Source of the DNA: Kordiimonas sp.
GTDB taxonomy: Bacteria; Pseudomonadota; Alphaproteobacteria; Sphingomonadales; Emcibacteraceae
Direction of reading: 5' to 3'
Length of the DNA: 64,000 nt
Assembly (NCBI GenBank): GCA_002700365.1
Contig: PADB01000012.1
Span: forward strand, 186,001-250,000
A model generated the notes under the pieces. The model was not told the origin of the DNA. It did not search any database and saw only the letters and a list, made by a program, of their open reading frames with translations. Made by a program: the position numbers and the translations under genes. Shown in pieces: positions 35,733 through 43,316 of the stretch (the first letter of the stretch is position 1; the number at the start of each line of letters is the position of its first letter).

Positions 35733-37406
35733 TTATCCCTTGTGCGTTGCGATATATTTTTGCAGCATTTGAGCAACATTTGTAAGTGTTGTTTGCCAGC
35801 CATCTTCGTAGTTTTTAATGATAACCTGTGATCCTTCAGGGGCAAAAACAGGCTGTTTTTGTCCATAAAGCCACCAGGGTTTGTCGATTGACAGCCACCA
35901 CGTGGGGGTTCCCGCAGACATGGCTTGCATCTGGGGTGATGACGCAGGTCCTATCACCAGATCCAGATTTTGCATTAGAGCCGCGGTATTTTCAAAATCA
36001 TTCCTGAGGTCAAGGTCTTCAAAGTTATGAAGGTCAAGTCCTGTGCGTTCTGTAAAGTCGTTTATTTCAGCAGCGCAATCACCGTATTGTACATTAATGA
36101 AATTGACATTTTTTACTTTTAGGACGTCCTGCCAATGACTGAGAGATGAATAATGTTTTAATCGTTCGCCCGTGACTTTACCGCTACGCCAGCTAATGCC
36201 GATGCTCATTTTATGTGGGAGTTTGGAAATTCGCGCTGCCCACTGTTGTTTATGTGCATCGCTGGCGGTTAAATAACCGTTGTGAAACCGGGGGATTGCG
36301 TCTGTGGTTGCCATACGATAGCGGGGAATGCTTCCACATAATGTGATAAAGTCAGCTTCATTATTTACATCTGTCTCGGGATAATGGCGAATAAGCCGGC
36401 CTTCAATATTCTGCGTGACATAGGGCGTGATATCTGCGGTCGGGAAGCTGTTTTTATATAAAGGCACCAGACGGGGGTCCACGCCAATAATAAGTTTTTT
36501 GGCTTCTTGTAGCAGGGCAGGGTACATCATGGCGAATAGGATTTCATCGCCAACCCCCTGTTCTGCAGAAATAAACAATGTTTTATCGCTTAGGGGCTCA
36601 CCTTGCCAGTGAGGGACATCATATGGAAGGCGGATTGCATTTGTAGAAGCGGCGTTATTGCGCCAATCATATTCTTCCCAGCCTTTTTCAAGTTCCCCTA
36701 GTAATAGATATGTGGAGGATAGTCCCAAATGGGGGGAGACCATCTGGGGGGCGGCTTTGATGGCGCGTTGTGCCGCCGCGATGGCGTCATCATATTCTTC
36801 TTTAATACGATGTATGCCCATAAGATTGTTGTTAATGCGATAGTCATTGGGGGCAAGCCTTAGGGCTTCCAGGTAGAAGGGTTCAGCGGTGAGCACACCG
36901 TCACGTTCAGATACCACAGTGGCGAGTGTATTCCAGAGGCTACTTTCTTCAGGATGTGCAGGAAGAATGTTTTGCAGGAGGGCGATGGCTTCATCATATT
37001 GATGCAAATCACGCCAGGTGGAGGCAAGGTTATTATAACCACCTATATTTTCGGGATCCACCTGAAGCAGTATTTTGAAGAATTTTTCCGCGACTTCAGG
37101 CATATTCATATCTAATGCCGCATTACCAAGAATGTCGCAGGCGAGACTGTTTTCCAAGTCAAAGGTGAGGGCATAGCTTAGAAGATCAAGTGCCTTTTTA
37201 CGTTCGCCTAGCCGGATCAGACAGCGGGCCAGTAGTGCCAATACATAAGGGTCTTTTTCACGGTAACCCCACGCTGTATTCAGGATTGCTAGGGCCTCTT
37301 GGTATTTTGTCTGCCCATAAAGCCGTTCGCCTTTACGCAGCATTTTTAAGAATTGCTGGTCATTTTTCGGCGGAGCTATTTTTTTGGGACGCGAGGTTTT
37401 GGCCAC
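35733..37406 (-). CDS. TPR-domain glycosyltransferase, FlmG-like (flagellin modification candidate)
   Basis: A 557-residue protein with five or more tetratricopeptide repeats over about residues 15-255 and a C-terminal glycosyltransferase-B-like region from about 270 (DKTLFISAEQGVGDEILFAMMYP, GISWRSGKVTGERLKHYS, DLVIGPASSPQMQAMSAGTPTWWL). In Caulobacter a protein with this layout, FlmG, is encoded beside flbT and flaF and attaches pseudaminic acid to flagellins. The same neighbours are seen here, so the same role is likely. It diverges from flbT across a 221-base gap. No pseudaminate synthesis genes are in the window. A weak sigma-54-like element (GG and GC correctly spaced, poor -24 box) can be seen on the minus strand at about 37448-37465. 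Confidence 0.85.
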   Translation of the reverse strand: MAKTSRPKKIAPPKNDQQFLKMLRKGERLYGQTKYQEALAILNTAWGYREKDPYVLALLARCLIRLGERKKALDLLSYALTFDLENSLACDILGNAALDMNMPEVAEKFFKILLQVDPENIGGYNNLASTWRDLHQYDEAIALLQNILPAHPEESSLWNTLATVVSERDGVLTAEPFYLEALRLAPNDYRINNNLMGIHRIKEEYDDAIAAAQRAIKAAPQMVSPHLGLSSTYLLLGELEKGWEEYDWRNNAASTNAIRLPYDVPHWQGEPLSDKTLFISAEQGVGDEILFAMMYPALLQEAKKLIIGVDPRLVPLYKNSFPTADITPYVTQNIEGRLIRHYPETDVNNEADFITLCGSIPRYRMATTDAIPRFHNGYLTASDAHKQQWAARISKLPHKMSIGISWRSGKVTGERLKHYSSLSHWQDVLKVKNVNFINVQYGDCAAEINDFTERTGLDLHNFEDLDLRNDFENTAALMQNLDLVIGPASSPQMQAMSAGTPTWWLSIDKPWWLYGQKQPVFAPEGSQVIIKNYEDGWQTTLTNVAQMLQKYIATHKG

Positions 37407-37501
37407 GATGCTAATTCCTTAAAGTATAAAAATACATTCAAGAATATAAGCAAGAATTAGACCTTATTGTAAGGGGGTATTTTTCGATCGTTATTAAAAC
37501 G

Positions 37502-37517
37502 ACCTTTTTAAAAAGGT
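37502..37517. promoter_or_regulatory. Perfect 16-bp palindrome in the flmG-like/flbT divergent promoter region
   Basis: ACCTTTTTAAAAAGGT is a perfect palindrome lying 95 bases before the FlmG-like start and 110 bases before flbT. It may bind a dimeric regulator of both divergent units, or be a short terminator-like element. No known operator matches by eye. Confidence 0.4.
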
Positions 37518-37573
37518 GATTGCGTTTATGGAATTTTAACCATATTTGTTCGAAACTAGTCGAAGAAAAAAGT

Positions 37574-37589
37574 TGGCATGGTATGTGCT
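37574..37589 (+). promoter_or_regulatory. Sigma-54 -24/-12 promoter candidate for flbT
   Basis: The element TGGCATGGTATGTGCT has GG at 37575-37576 and GC at 37587-37588, the exact 12-base offset needed for RpoN, with a near-consensus TGGCA -24 half. The start site would be near 37600, about 28 bases before flbT. Sigma-54 control of flagellar genes is established in Caulobacter. Confidence 0.65.
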
Positions 37590-37627
37590 ACTTAAATTGC
37601 AGTTGGAATTAATTATAAGAAAAGCAC

Positions 37628-38053
37628 ATGGCCCTGAAATTATCTCTTAAACCGGGTGAGCAGTTTGTCGTAAACGGCGCAGTTATTTCTAATGGAGACC
37701 GGCGTACTACATTGGTCGTACAGAATAAGGTCTCCTTATTACGGGAAAAAGATATCCTTCAGGAAGGCCAGGTCACAACGCCTGCACGACGCATATATTT
37801 CCCTATCATGCTTATGTATATGGATGGGGAAAACCTGGATAAATATCATGAAGAATTTCTGTTACGTATGACGGAATTTATGAGCGTTATCCAAAATGCA
37901 GAGGCACTTGCGAACTGTGTTTCCATAAGTAATGATGTCATGAAAGGCAATTATTATCATGCTTTAATGACATGTAAGAAGTTATTCGTGTTCGAAGAAG
38001 AAAGGTTAGGTTATGTCCCTGAAAGCCTATCAGCAGACACAGAAGGCGAGTGA
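37628..38053 (+). CDS. flbT: Flagellar biosynthesis repressor FlbT
   Basis: A 141-residue FlbT protein, recognised from the N-terminal [17 protein letters not shown] and the [13 protein letters not shown] block. In Caulobacter FlbT binds the 5' untranslated region of flagellin mRNA and promotes its decay until the hook is finished, coupling flagellin synthesis to assembly. It overlaps flaF by 41 bases; flaF's Shine-Dalgarno lies inside flbT. A sigma-54 promoter candidate precedes it. The flagellin gene with a structured leader is 660 bases downstream, its likely target. Confidence 0.95.
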   Translation: MALKLSLKPGEQFVVNGAVISNGDRRTTLVVQNKVSLLREKDILQEGQVTTPARRIYFPIMLMYMDGENLDKYHEEFLLRMTEFMSVIQNAEALANCVSISNDVMKGNYYHALMTCKKLFVFEEERLGYVPESLSADTEGE

Positions 38054-38426
38054 AACGCCCAGTCAGACAGAGTACCGCCTTTTTGCGGACGTAACACGGG
38101 CACTGATGGCGTCGAAGGATTGTGATAAGACCGACCCGGCCTTGCACGATGCGTTGGGCTGGAATAGACGCTTGTGGTCCACATTGGCATCGGACTGTGG
38201 TCTTGAAGGTAACCAGCTTCCTCAAGGTTTACGGGCTTCCATAATTTCCTTATCTATTTGGGTGAGCAAATACAGTTCACAAGTGGCACGGGGTGAGGAA
38301 GATATCAATGCACTGATTGATATAAATAAGACAATTATGGAAGGTTTGGCAATGCAGTCTGAATTACAGCAAGCGCAGAGTACGCAAGAGACCATTCAGA
38401 CGGAAGGCGTCACCACGCAAGCATAG
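38013..38426 (+). CDS. flaF: Flagellar biosynthesis regulator FlaF
   Basis: A 137-residue FlaF protein: the N-terminal SLKAYQQTQ and central [19 protein letters not shown] and [12 protein letters not shown] blocks are typical. FlaF acts opposite to FlbT: it is needed for flagellin secretion and translation. The ATG overlaps flbT by 41 bases, with AGGTTAGG upstream. The last 20 residues are Gln/Thr-rich and not conserved in the family. A strong terminator 48 bases after the stop isolates flbT-flaF from flagellin. Confidence 0.94.
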   Translation: MSLKAYQQTQKASETPSQTEYRLFADVTRALMASKDCDKTDPALHDALGWNRRLWSTLASDCGLEGNQLPQGLRASIISLSIWVSKYSSQVARGEEDINALIDINKTIMEGLAMQSELQQAQSTQETIQTEGVTTQA

Positions 38427-38473
38427 AGATGTATGAGTTAACTTTCTTGATCAACCTTGTTAACTTTTATAGG

Positions 38474-38500
38474 AAAAGCTGACCTTTGGTCAGTTTTTTT
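38474..38500 (+). terminator. Rho-independent terminator after flaF
   Basis: CTGACC (38479-38484) and GGTCAG (38488-38493) form a tight stem with a 3-base loop; the stem extends through AAAAG/TTTTT, followed by seven T (38494-38500). Confidence 0.92.
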
Positions 38501-38563
38501 ATGGGAAAGATGTGCCTATCTTATTCATAAAAGGAAGTTTTTTCCTATTGGGGCTACAGAATG

Positions 38564-38595
38564 ACGCGTTAACCTTTTCTTAAATGTTAACGCGT
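38564..38595 (+). promoter_or_regulatory. Large inverted repeat upstream of the flagellin gene
   Basis: ACGCGTTAAC (38564-38573) and GTTAACGCGT (38586-38595) form a perfect 10-bp dyad with a 12-base loop, extended by weaker pairs and followed by TTATTTT. It lies 120 bases before flagellin. It may be a DNA operator for flagellin transcription, a terminator backing up the one at 38474, or an mRNA leader structure. A second small hairpin (38673-38685) is near the ribosome site. Confidence 0.5.
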
Positions 38596-38715
38596 TATTT
38601 TAGCCCAGTCGATGAAATGGCGATCAGAAGAATTGCTCTTGTCGGCAGTATGTGGGTCAAAAATGATCCCAGGAGCAAAATGCTCTTTGTATAATCTCAG
38701 AAAGAGGATGATCAG

Positions 38716-39546
38716 ATGGGTTTTTCCGTAAATACGAATGCTGGTGCGCTTCTTGCCCTGCAAAACCTTAATGCAACAAACAAAGATCTTACAACAGTTC
38801 AAAACCGTATTAACACTGGCCTGAAAGTCGCTGGTGCTAAAGATAATGCGGCAACTTTTGCGATTGCTCAGAACCTGCGCGCGGACCTTGGTGGTCTTAA
38901 TGCAGTGCAGGGGTCAATTGACCGTGCTTTGGGTGCGACTGACGTGGCACTTGCTGCGGGTGAAGCTGTTGCTGATTTGCTGCTGCAGATGAAAGAGAAA
39001 GCTGTTGCCGCAGCTGACTCAGGTCTGGACACTGCATCACGTACGGCTCTTAACAATGACTTTACGCAGCTTCGCGATCAAATTAACTCGATCGTGAATG
39101 ATGCGTCTTTCAATGGCATTAATGCTGTTAAGGCGTCTGGTAATAACATTGTGGCCATTACAAATGACACTGGTGCTACTGAAATTACAATCACAGCGAC
39201 TGCCTTGAACCTGGGCAGCACAAACGTGACAGTTACAGCGGCAGAAGTACTGGGTGCTACACAAACAACGGCTTCTGCTGTTGTTGGTAAAATCGAAGCT
39301 TCTATTACGAATGTAAACTCTGCTCTGTCTAAACTGGGTTCAGGCGCAAAACGTCTTGAGCTGCAGCAGACTTTCGTTGGTAAACTGTCAGACACCATTG
39401 AAACCGGTATTGGTAATCTGGTTGATGCGGATCTGGCTAAAGAAAGTGCTAACTTGCAGTCATTGCAGGTTAAGCAGCAGCTGGGCCTGCAAGCGTTGTC
39501 TATCGCGAACCAGGGACCAAGTGCGGTTCTTTCACTCTTCCGATAG
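38716..39546 (+). CDS. Flagellin
   Basis: The subunit of the flagellar filament, exported by the type III flagellar apparatus. At 276 residues it is of the short alphaproteobacterial type (FljK-like). The N-terminal D0/D1 segment (SVNTNAGALLALQNLNAT) and C-terminal segment (VDADLAKESANLQSLQVKQQLG, ending SVLSLFR-like) are conserved and the central D2 part is reduced to about 80 Thr/Ala-rich residues, a plausible O-glycosylation region given the FlmG-like gene. Shine-Dalgarno AGAGGA lies 8 bases upstream. Codon choice differs from neighbours, with many preferred codons (CTG, GGT, GCT), as expected for a very highly expressed gene. Confidence 0.96.
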   Translation: MGFSVNTNAGALLALQNLNATNKDLTTVQNRINTGLKVAGAKDNAATFAIAQNLRADLGGLNAVQGSIDRALGATDVALAAGEAVADLLLQMKEKAVAAADSGLDTASRTALNNDFTQLRDQINSIVNDASFNGINAVKASGNNIVAITNDTGATEITITATALNLGSTNVTVTAAEVLGATQTTASAVVGKIEASITNVNSALSKLGSGAKRLELQQTFVGKLSDTIETGIGNLVDADLAKESANLQSLQVKQQLGLQALSIANQGPSAVLSLFR

Positions 39547-39594
39547 TATGGATTTTGAGGGGCGGGAAGCGATATTCCCGCCTCATAATCCATA
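39547..39594 (+). terminator. Long hairpin abutting the flagellin stop codon
   Basis: Immediately after the TAG, bases 39547-39568 pair with 39575-39594: an 8-bp GC-rich core GGCGGGAA/TTCCCGCC and a TATGGATT/AATCCATA base joined through a short internal bulge. There is no T-run, so it may end transcription with help from Rho or protect the abundant flagellin mRNA from 3' exonucleases. Confidence 0.7.
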
Positions 39595-39694
39595 TCGGGG
39601 AGACGTCAGATTTTAATGTTGTTTGGCACGTATTATAAATTATAAAATATCTAAGGTGATACTTGCCATAGGGCTTAATTGAGAAGAGGAAAGC

Positions 39695-40075
39695 ATGATA
39701 AACGGTATAAACACATATGGTTCGGCTGTTGCCGGGACTACTGTGGGCCGTGGTGACGTGCTTTCGGATCAAAGTCTTAAGGCCGCGACCGAAAACAGAG
39801 GTCCCACACCACAAGGAAAACAAAAAGTAGATGAACCTGCTCGGGTTGAAGATTATATAGAGCAGGCATCAGAAGTGATTAGTAGTGTTATTTCAACAGA
39901 ATTGTTGAATACGAAATTACAGATCGATCAGGATGAGCTTACAGGCCTGTTCGTCTACAAAGGCGTTGATAGAGATTCCGGTGAAGTCGTGAAGCAATAT
40001 CCGCCTGAGAAGATACTCGATTTTCTTGGCTATTATCGTGAGGCAGAAGGTCTTGTGGTAGATTCCGAAATCTAA
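39695..40075 (+). CDS. FlaG family flagellar protein
   Basis: A 126-residue protein with a variable N-terminal half and a C-terminal FlaG domain (about residues 60-120): LNTKLQIDQDELTGLFVYKGVDRDSGEVVKQ is the typical beta-hairpin block, ending with YPPEKILDFLGYYREAEG. FlaG proteins influence filament length. It lies 148 bases after flagellin and has its own AGAGGA ribosome site 3 bases before ATG and its own strong terminator. I do not give a symbol as alphaproteobacterial FlaG is divergent. Confidence 0.82.
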   Translation: MINGINTYGSAVAGTTVGRGDVLSDQSLKAATENRGPTPQGKQKVDEPARVEDYIEQASEVISSVISTELLNTKLQIDQDELTGLFVYKGVDRDSGEVVKQYPPEKILDFLGYYREAEGLVVDSEI

Positions 40076-40107
40076 AGAATTCCGCCTAAAATTCAGTTTA
40101 ATACGTT

Positions 40108-40136
40108 AAAAAGCCCGCAATTCTGCGGGCTTTTTT
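40108..40136. terminator. Bidirectional rho-independent terminator
   Basis: AAAAAGCCCGCA (40108-40119) pairs with TGCGGGCTTTTTT (40124-40136), loop ATTC. T-runs occur on both strands, so it ends both flaG and the converging epimerase gene. Confidence 0.95.
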
Positions 40137-40152
40137 GTATGTCAGAAAGGGT

Positions 40153-41256
40153 TTAAGAAGCGAGAATGTCATTCTTGATGAGTTCGCGGATACGTATGGC
40201 GGTTTGCCCATCCCAATAATCCGGTTTTTGACCTTCATTCCATTTGCCGTCGAGTACTAAATCTACATGTTCTAATAAAGCCGATGGGTTGACCAATCTG
40301 TTTGTTCCTTCGGTGACGGTAATAGGGCGTTCTGTATTTTCGCGTAAAGTCAGGCAAGGAATCCCCAGATAAGTGCTTTCTTCCTGGATGCCGCCAGAAT
40401 CCGTGATGATAAGTCTGGCATTCATGACCAAGCTCATAAATGGCGCGTAGCTTACCGGATCGACCAGTTGTATGTTGGGATGATTATTTAAAGTATCCCA
40501 TAGGCTAAAATTATTTAGGCTGCCACGTGTGCGGGGGTGTACTGCAAAGAGGATAGGAAGTTTTTCTGCGACCTTCAGGAGTTGGTCAACCAGTGTAGAA
40601 AGCGTGTCCGCTTCGTCCACATTGGAAGGACGGTGTAAAGTGACTGCGGCGTATTTTTGGGGTGTTAAGCCAAATTTTGTGGGGCTATCTTCAGCAACAA
40701 TGCGTTCGCGCAACATTTCAAAGCTGTCCATCATGATATTTCCCAGCCGTTGAATGCGACTTTCCGGATGCCCTTCACGTCGAAGGTTTTCATCTGCGTC
40801 AGGAGATGGTGTCCAGAGGTAATCGCATATTGCATCTGTAACGAGACGATTGATTTCTTCGGGCATGCGGCGATCACCGCTTCTGAGGCCCGCCTCAAGA
40901 TGGGCTGTGGGGATATGCAGCTTGGTCCCGACCATGGCGCAGGCGGCTGTTGAGTTCACATCACCGACGACTACAAGCAGGTCTGGCCTTTCTTCTTCCA
41001 GGCATATTTTTTCATAGGCAATCATCACATTGCCAGTTTGTTCGGCATGTGTGCCACTGCCTACCCCCAGATGAAAATGTGGTTGTGGCAGGGATAGATC
41101 CGCAAAAATATTATCTGACATATTTGCATCATAGTGCTGGCCCGTATGAATAATTTTTACCTGGCACCAGTCCTGATCTTTTAGTGCATGGTAGAGAGGG
41201 GCAATTTTCATAAAATTTGGACGTGCAGCAGCAATCAGATGAATAGTTTTGGTCAT
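40153..41256 (-). CDS. wecB: UDP-N-acetylglucosamine 2-epimerase (non-hydrolysing)
   Basis: Converts UDP-GlcNAc to UDP-ManNAc for surface polysaccharide. The 367-residue protein has the GT-B-like fold of the family: the N-terminal GQHYDANMS, central VVGDVNSTAA and AHLEAGLRSGDRRMPEEINR, the HRPSNVDE motif, and TDSGGIQEES near the C-terminus, all carrying expected substrate and UDP contacts. Start 41256 has AAGGG 5 bases upstream; the frame continues for 27 codons without a site. It lies next to and opposite the deacetylase gene at the edge of the XrtA locus, and probably supplies an amino sugar to that polymer or to a glycan for flagellin. Confidence 0.93.
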   Translation of the reverse strand: MTKTIHLIAAARPNFMKIAPLYHALKDQDWCQVKIIHTGQHYDANMSDNIFADLSLPQPHFHLGVGSGTHAEQTGNVMIAYEKICLEEERPDLLVVVGDVNSTAACAMVGTKLHIPTAHLEAGLRSGDRRMPEEINRLVTDAICDYLWTPSPDADENLRREGHPESRIQRLGNIMMDSFEMLRERIVAEDSPTKFGLTPQKYAAVTLHRPSNVDEADTLSTLVDQLLKVAEKLPILFAVHPRTRGSLNNFSLWDTLNNHPNIQLVDPVSYAPFMSLVMNARLIITDSGGIQEESTYLGIPCLTLRENTERPITVTEGTNRLVNPSALLEHVDLVLDGKWNEGQKPDYWDGQTAIRIRELIKNDILAS

Positions 41257-41412
41257 GAGTACCCTTAACATTAGATAATATGGTGCGGATAGAATTGTGG
41301 TTAAATAAGGAACCGTTTGGATGTTACTATCATACACCTGTGATAGGTTAATTTTTTTGCAATTGTTTTACAGTATTTAGGTTGTCATCAATAATTATTT
41401 TTACGAGGGAGC

Positions 41413-42435
41413 GTGTCGTTGCTATTTCCGTCTGCAACCCACTGTGAGATATCAGACAAATATACCGGACCCTATCTTACTGTAGTTATTGATACAGAAG
41501 AAGAATTTCCGTGGCATGAGCGCTTTAATCGTAGCAATAGGTCAGTTGACTGTATTCAACAACAATATCTAGCACAGGATATATTCCGCGAATACGGGAT
41601 TGTACCGACTTATGTCATTGATCATCCCGTGGTCGATGATGACCGTGCCGTTGAAGTTCTTAAGGAGTGGGCAGATAAGGGTGAATGTCTTATTGGGACA
41701 CATTTGCACCCTTGGGTTAACCCGCCATATGATGAAGAGGTTAATGAATATAATTCCTATCCGGGAAATCTCCCCCCTGCGTTGGAGGCGGAAAAGTTAC
41801 GCATTCTTACCGGTTATATAGAAGAGCGATTTGGCCACCGTCCTGTTGTATATAAGGCGGGACGTTATGGGGTCGGGGCGAATACAGAAAAAACACTGCA
41901 GGATCTCGGCTATCAAGTAGATTGTAGTGTTGTTCCATATACCAATCTGTCGCGCGAACAAGGGCCGGATTTCAGGGGATTGGCGGGGGAGCCTTTTTGG
42001 ATCAATAAAGAGCAGGGGTTATTTGAAGTCCCACTGACGCGGGACTTTCCGGGGTTATTATCAGGTGTTTTACCGGACCTTGGCCCACGAATATACGACC
42101 AGATAGCATCTGGCCTCTTTCTGAAATGTAGGGTGCCGGGTATCTTGGCAAGATTGGGATTGATGGAACGTATTCCTTTGACACCAGAAGGGGTAAGCGT
42201 TGAAGAGCATAAGCGGCTGACGGAATACCTTGTGAAACGACATCATCGATTTTTTAGCTATACCTATCACAGTTCAACGTTATTGGTGGGGGGCTCTCCT
42301 TACGCACAAAACGAAGCTGAGCGTAATAGTTTTGTCGAACGGATTGACAGATTTCTAGATTTTTTTGTCAATGTTTGTGGCGGACAATCGGCAACACCAC
42401 TGCAAATACGTGATATGGCATTAGAGAAGTTATAA
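41413..42435 (+). CDS. Polysaccharide deacetylase-like protein (WalW type)
   Basis: A 340-residue protein with a NodB-like TIM-barrel deacetylase fold. The catalytic Asp motif VVIDTEEEF (about residues 24-32), the metal His pair in GTHLHPW (H95, H97) and a late Arg/Gly block YKAGRYGVG are visible. No signal peptide, so it should be cytosolic or membrane-associated. It resembles WalW-like proteins of polysaccharide loci. GTG 41413 directly follows GAGGGAG with very short spacing; TTG 41419 has a better distance and may be the real start. It diverges from wecB and converges with hydrolase 1, 2 bases between stops. Confidence 0.8.
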   Translation: MSLLFPSATHCEISDKYTGPYLTVVIDTEEEFPWHERFNRSNRSVDCIQQQYLAQDIFREYGIVPTYVIDHPVVDDDRAVEVLKEWADKGECLIGTHLHPWVNPPYDEEVNEYNSYPGNLPPALEAEKLRILTGYIEERFGHRPVVYKAGRYGVGANTEKTLQDLGYQVDCSVVPYTNLSREQGPDFRGLAGEPFWINKEQGLFEVPLTRDFPGLLSGVLPDLGPRIYDQIASGLFLKCRVPGILARLGLMERIPLTPEGVSVEEHKRLTEYLVKRHHRFFSYTYHSSTLLVGGSPYAQNEAERNSFVERIDRFLDFFVNVCGGQSATPLQIRDMALEKL

Positions 42436-42437
42436 GT

Positions 42438-43316
42438 TTATTTTTTACTTAACGCAGAGATTTGCAAAAAGTCCAGTGTTGCACTAGCGGCTTCTGTTCG
42501 CCATTGTTCAGACGAGAATGTGTGGTCACTATCATTGATAAAGGCACGTTTTAATTTTGTATGAGAGAGGACGTCCTTCCAGTCAGAATCCGAGGTGATT
42601 AAATCTTCGAATTCACGCGCTGTCAGATCGTTGCCGCTATGTAATAATAAAACATGTCCTTTAAAGTCTTTCAGGCCTTGCAACATTCGTTGCGGAAAGG
42701 GGGAGCCACTATTGTCCGGATTTGGCGATTTAAACATGCCAAGCAAGCTGTTACTCGCACTTGCCAATGCTTTGGGGATGTCAATTTTCAAGGATAGTAA
42801 TTTGCGCCAAAAGGCGGGATCTTTAAATTTGGCAAAATAGTAATGCTTGACCATGGCTTTTGCATGGCTTTCTTCGGTGCGTACCCAGCTATTTGCCAGA
42901 ACAATATGACTTACAGCCGGATGTTCGGCCCCACCAAGAAGTAAGGCGGATGCCCCTTCGCATAGTCCCCACAAGGCAATATTATGCAGGGTGGGAAGCT
43001 GTTGCTGAAATTTGTCTATGGCAGCGTAAATATCAGCAGAGACATGCTCAAAACCCGGGTATTGGCCTTCGCTGTCACCTATCCCCTGATAATCAAAACG
43101 GAATACAGGAATACCATGAGAAGCAAGAAAACGGGCCATATGGACGTACTGACGATGGGCACCGATACGGTATTGCGGTCCTCCGACCACGATAATCACA
43201 CCGATTGTAGCGTTTTCAGGATGTGTAGACGCATCCGGAAAATGCGTAATACCGATGAGCTTTTTACCGCCGCTGGTGAAGCACAAGGCTTCTTCATGTG
43301 GATCGTTATGTGTCAT
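42438..43316 (-). CDS. Hydrolase 1, exosortase A system-associated (Cys-type alpha/beta hydrolase)
   Basis: A 292-residue alpha/beta-hydrolase-fold protein that fits the XrtA-locus hydrolase 1 family: the oxyanion region VVGGPQYRIGAHRQYV and DYQGIGDSEG are recognisable. The nucleophile elbow is GLCEG (C119), so the nucleophile is cysteine, as in dienelactone hydrolase. An Asp (HSGNDLTAREF) and His (NDSDHTFSS) could complete the triad. The start at 43316 lies 11 bases inside the end of hydrolase 2. Function is unknown; acyl transfer or thioester hydrolysis involving the nearby acyl carrier protein is an inference. Confidence 0.87.
   Translation of the reverse strand: MTHNDPHEEALCFTSGGKKLIGITHFPDASTHPENATIGVIIVVGGPQYRIGAHRQYVHMARFLASHGIPVFRFDYQGIGDSEGQYPGFEHVSADIYAAIDKFQQQLPTLHNIALWGLCEGASALLLGGAEHPAVSHIVLANSWVRTEESHAKAMVKHYYFAKFKDPAFWRKLLSLKIDIPKALASASNSLLGMFKSPNPDNSGSPFPQRMLQGLKDFKGHVLLLHSGNDLTAREFEDLITSDSDWKDVLSHTKLKRAFINDSDHTFSSEQWRTEAASATLDFLQISALSKK

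Noticed and set aside
38617-38636. Sigma-54-like TGGC and TTGC pair before flagellin
   Set aside because: GG and GC are 16 bases apart rather than 12.
39078-39593. 171-codon open frame antisense to flagellin
   Set aside because: Explained by the strong codon bias of flagellin; no ribosome site and no family match.
39623-39640. Perfect sigma-54 -24 half TTGGCACG before flaG
   Set aside because: The -12 position reads AA instead of GC, so it is not a usable RpoN promoter.
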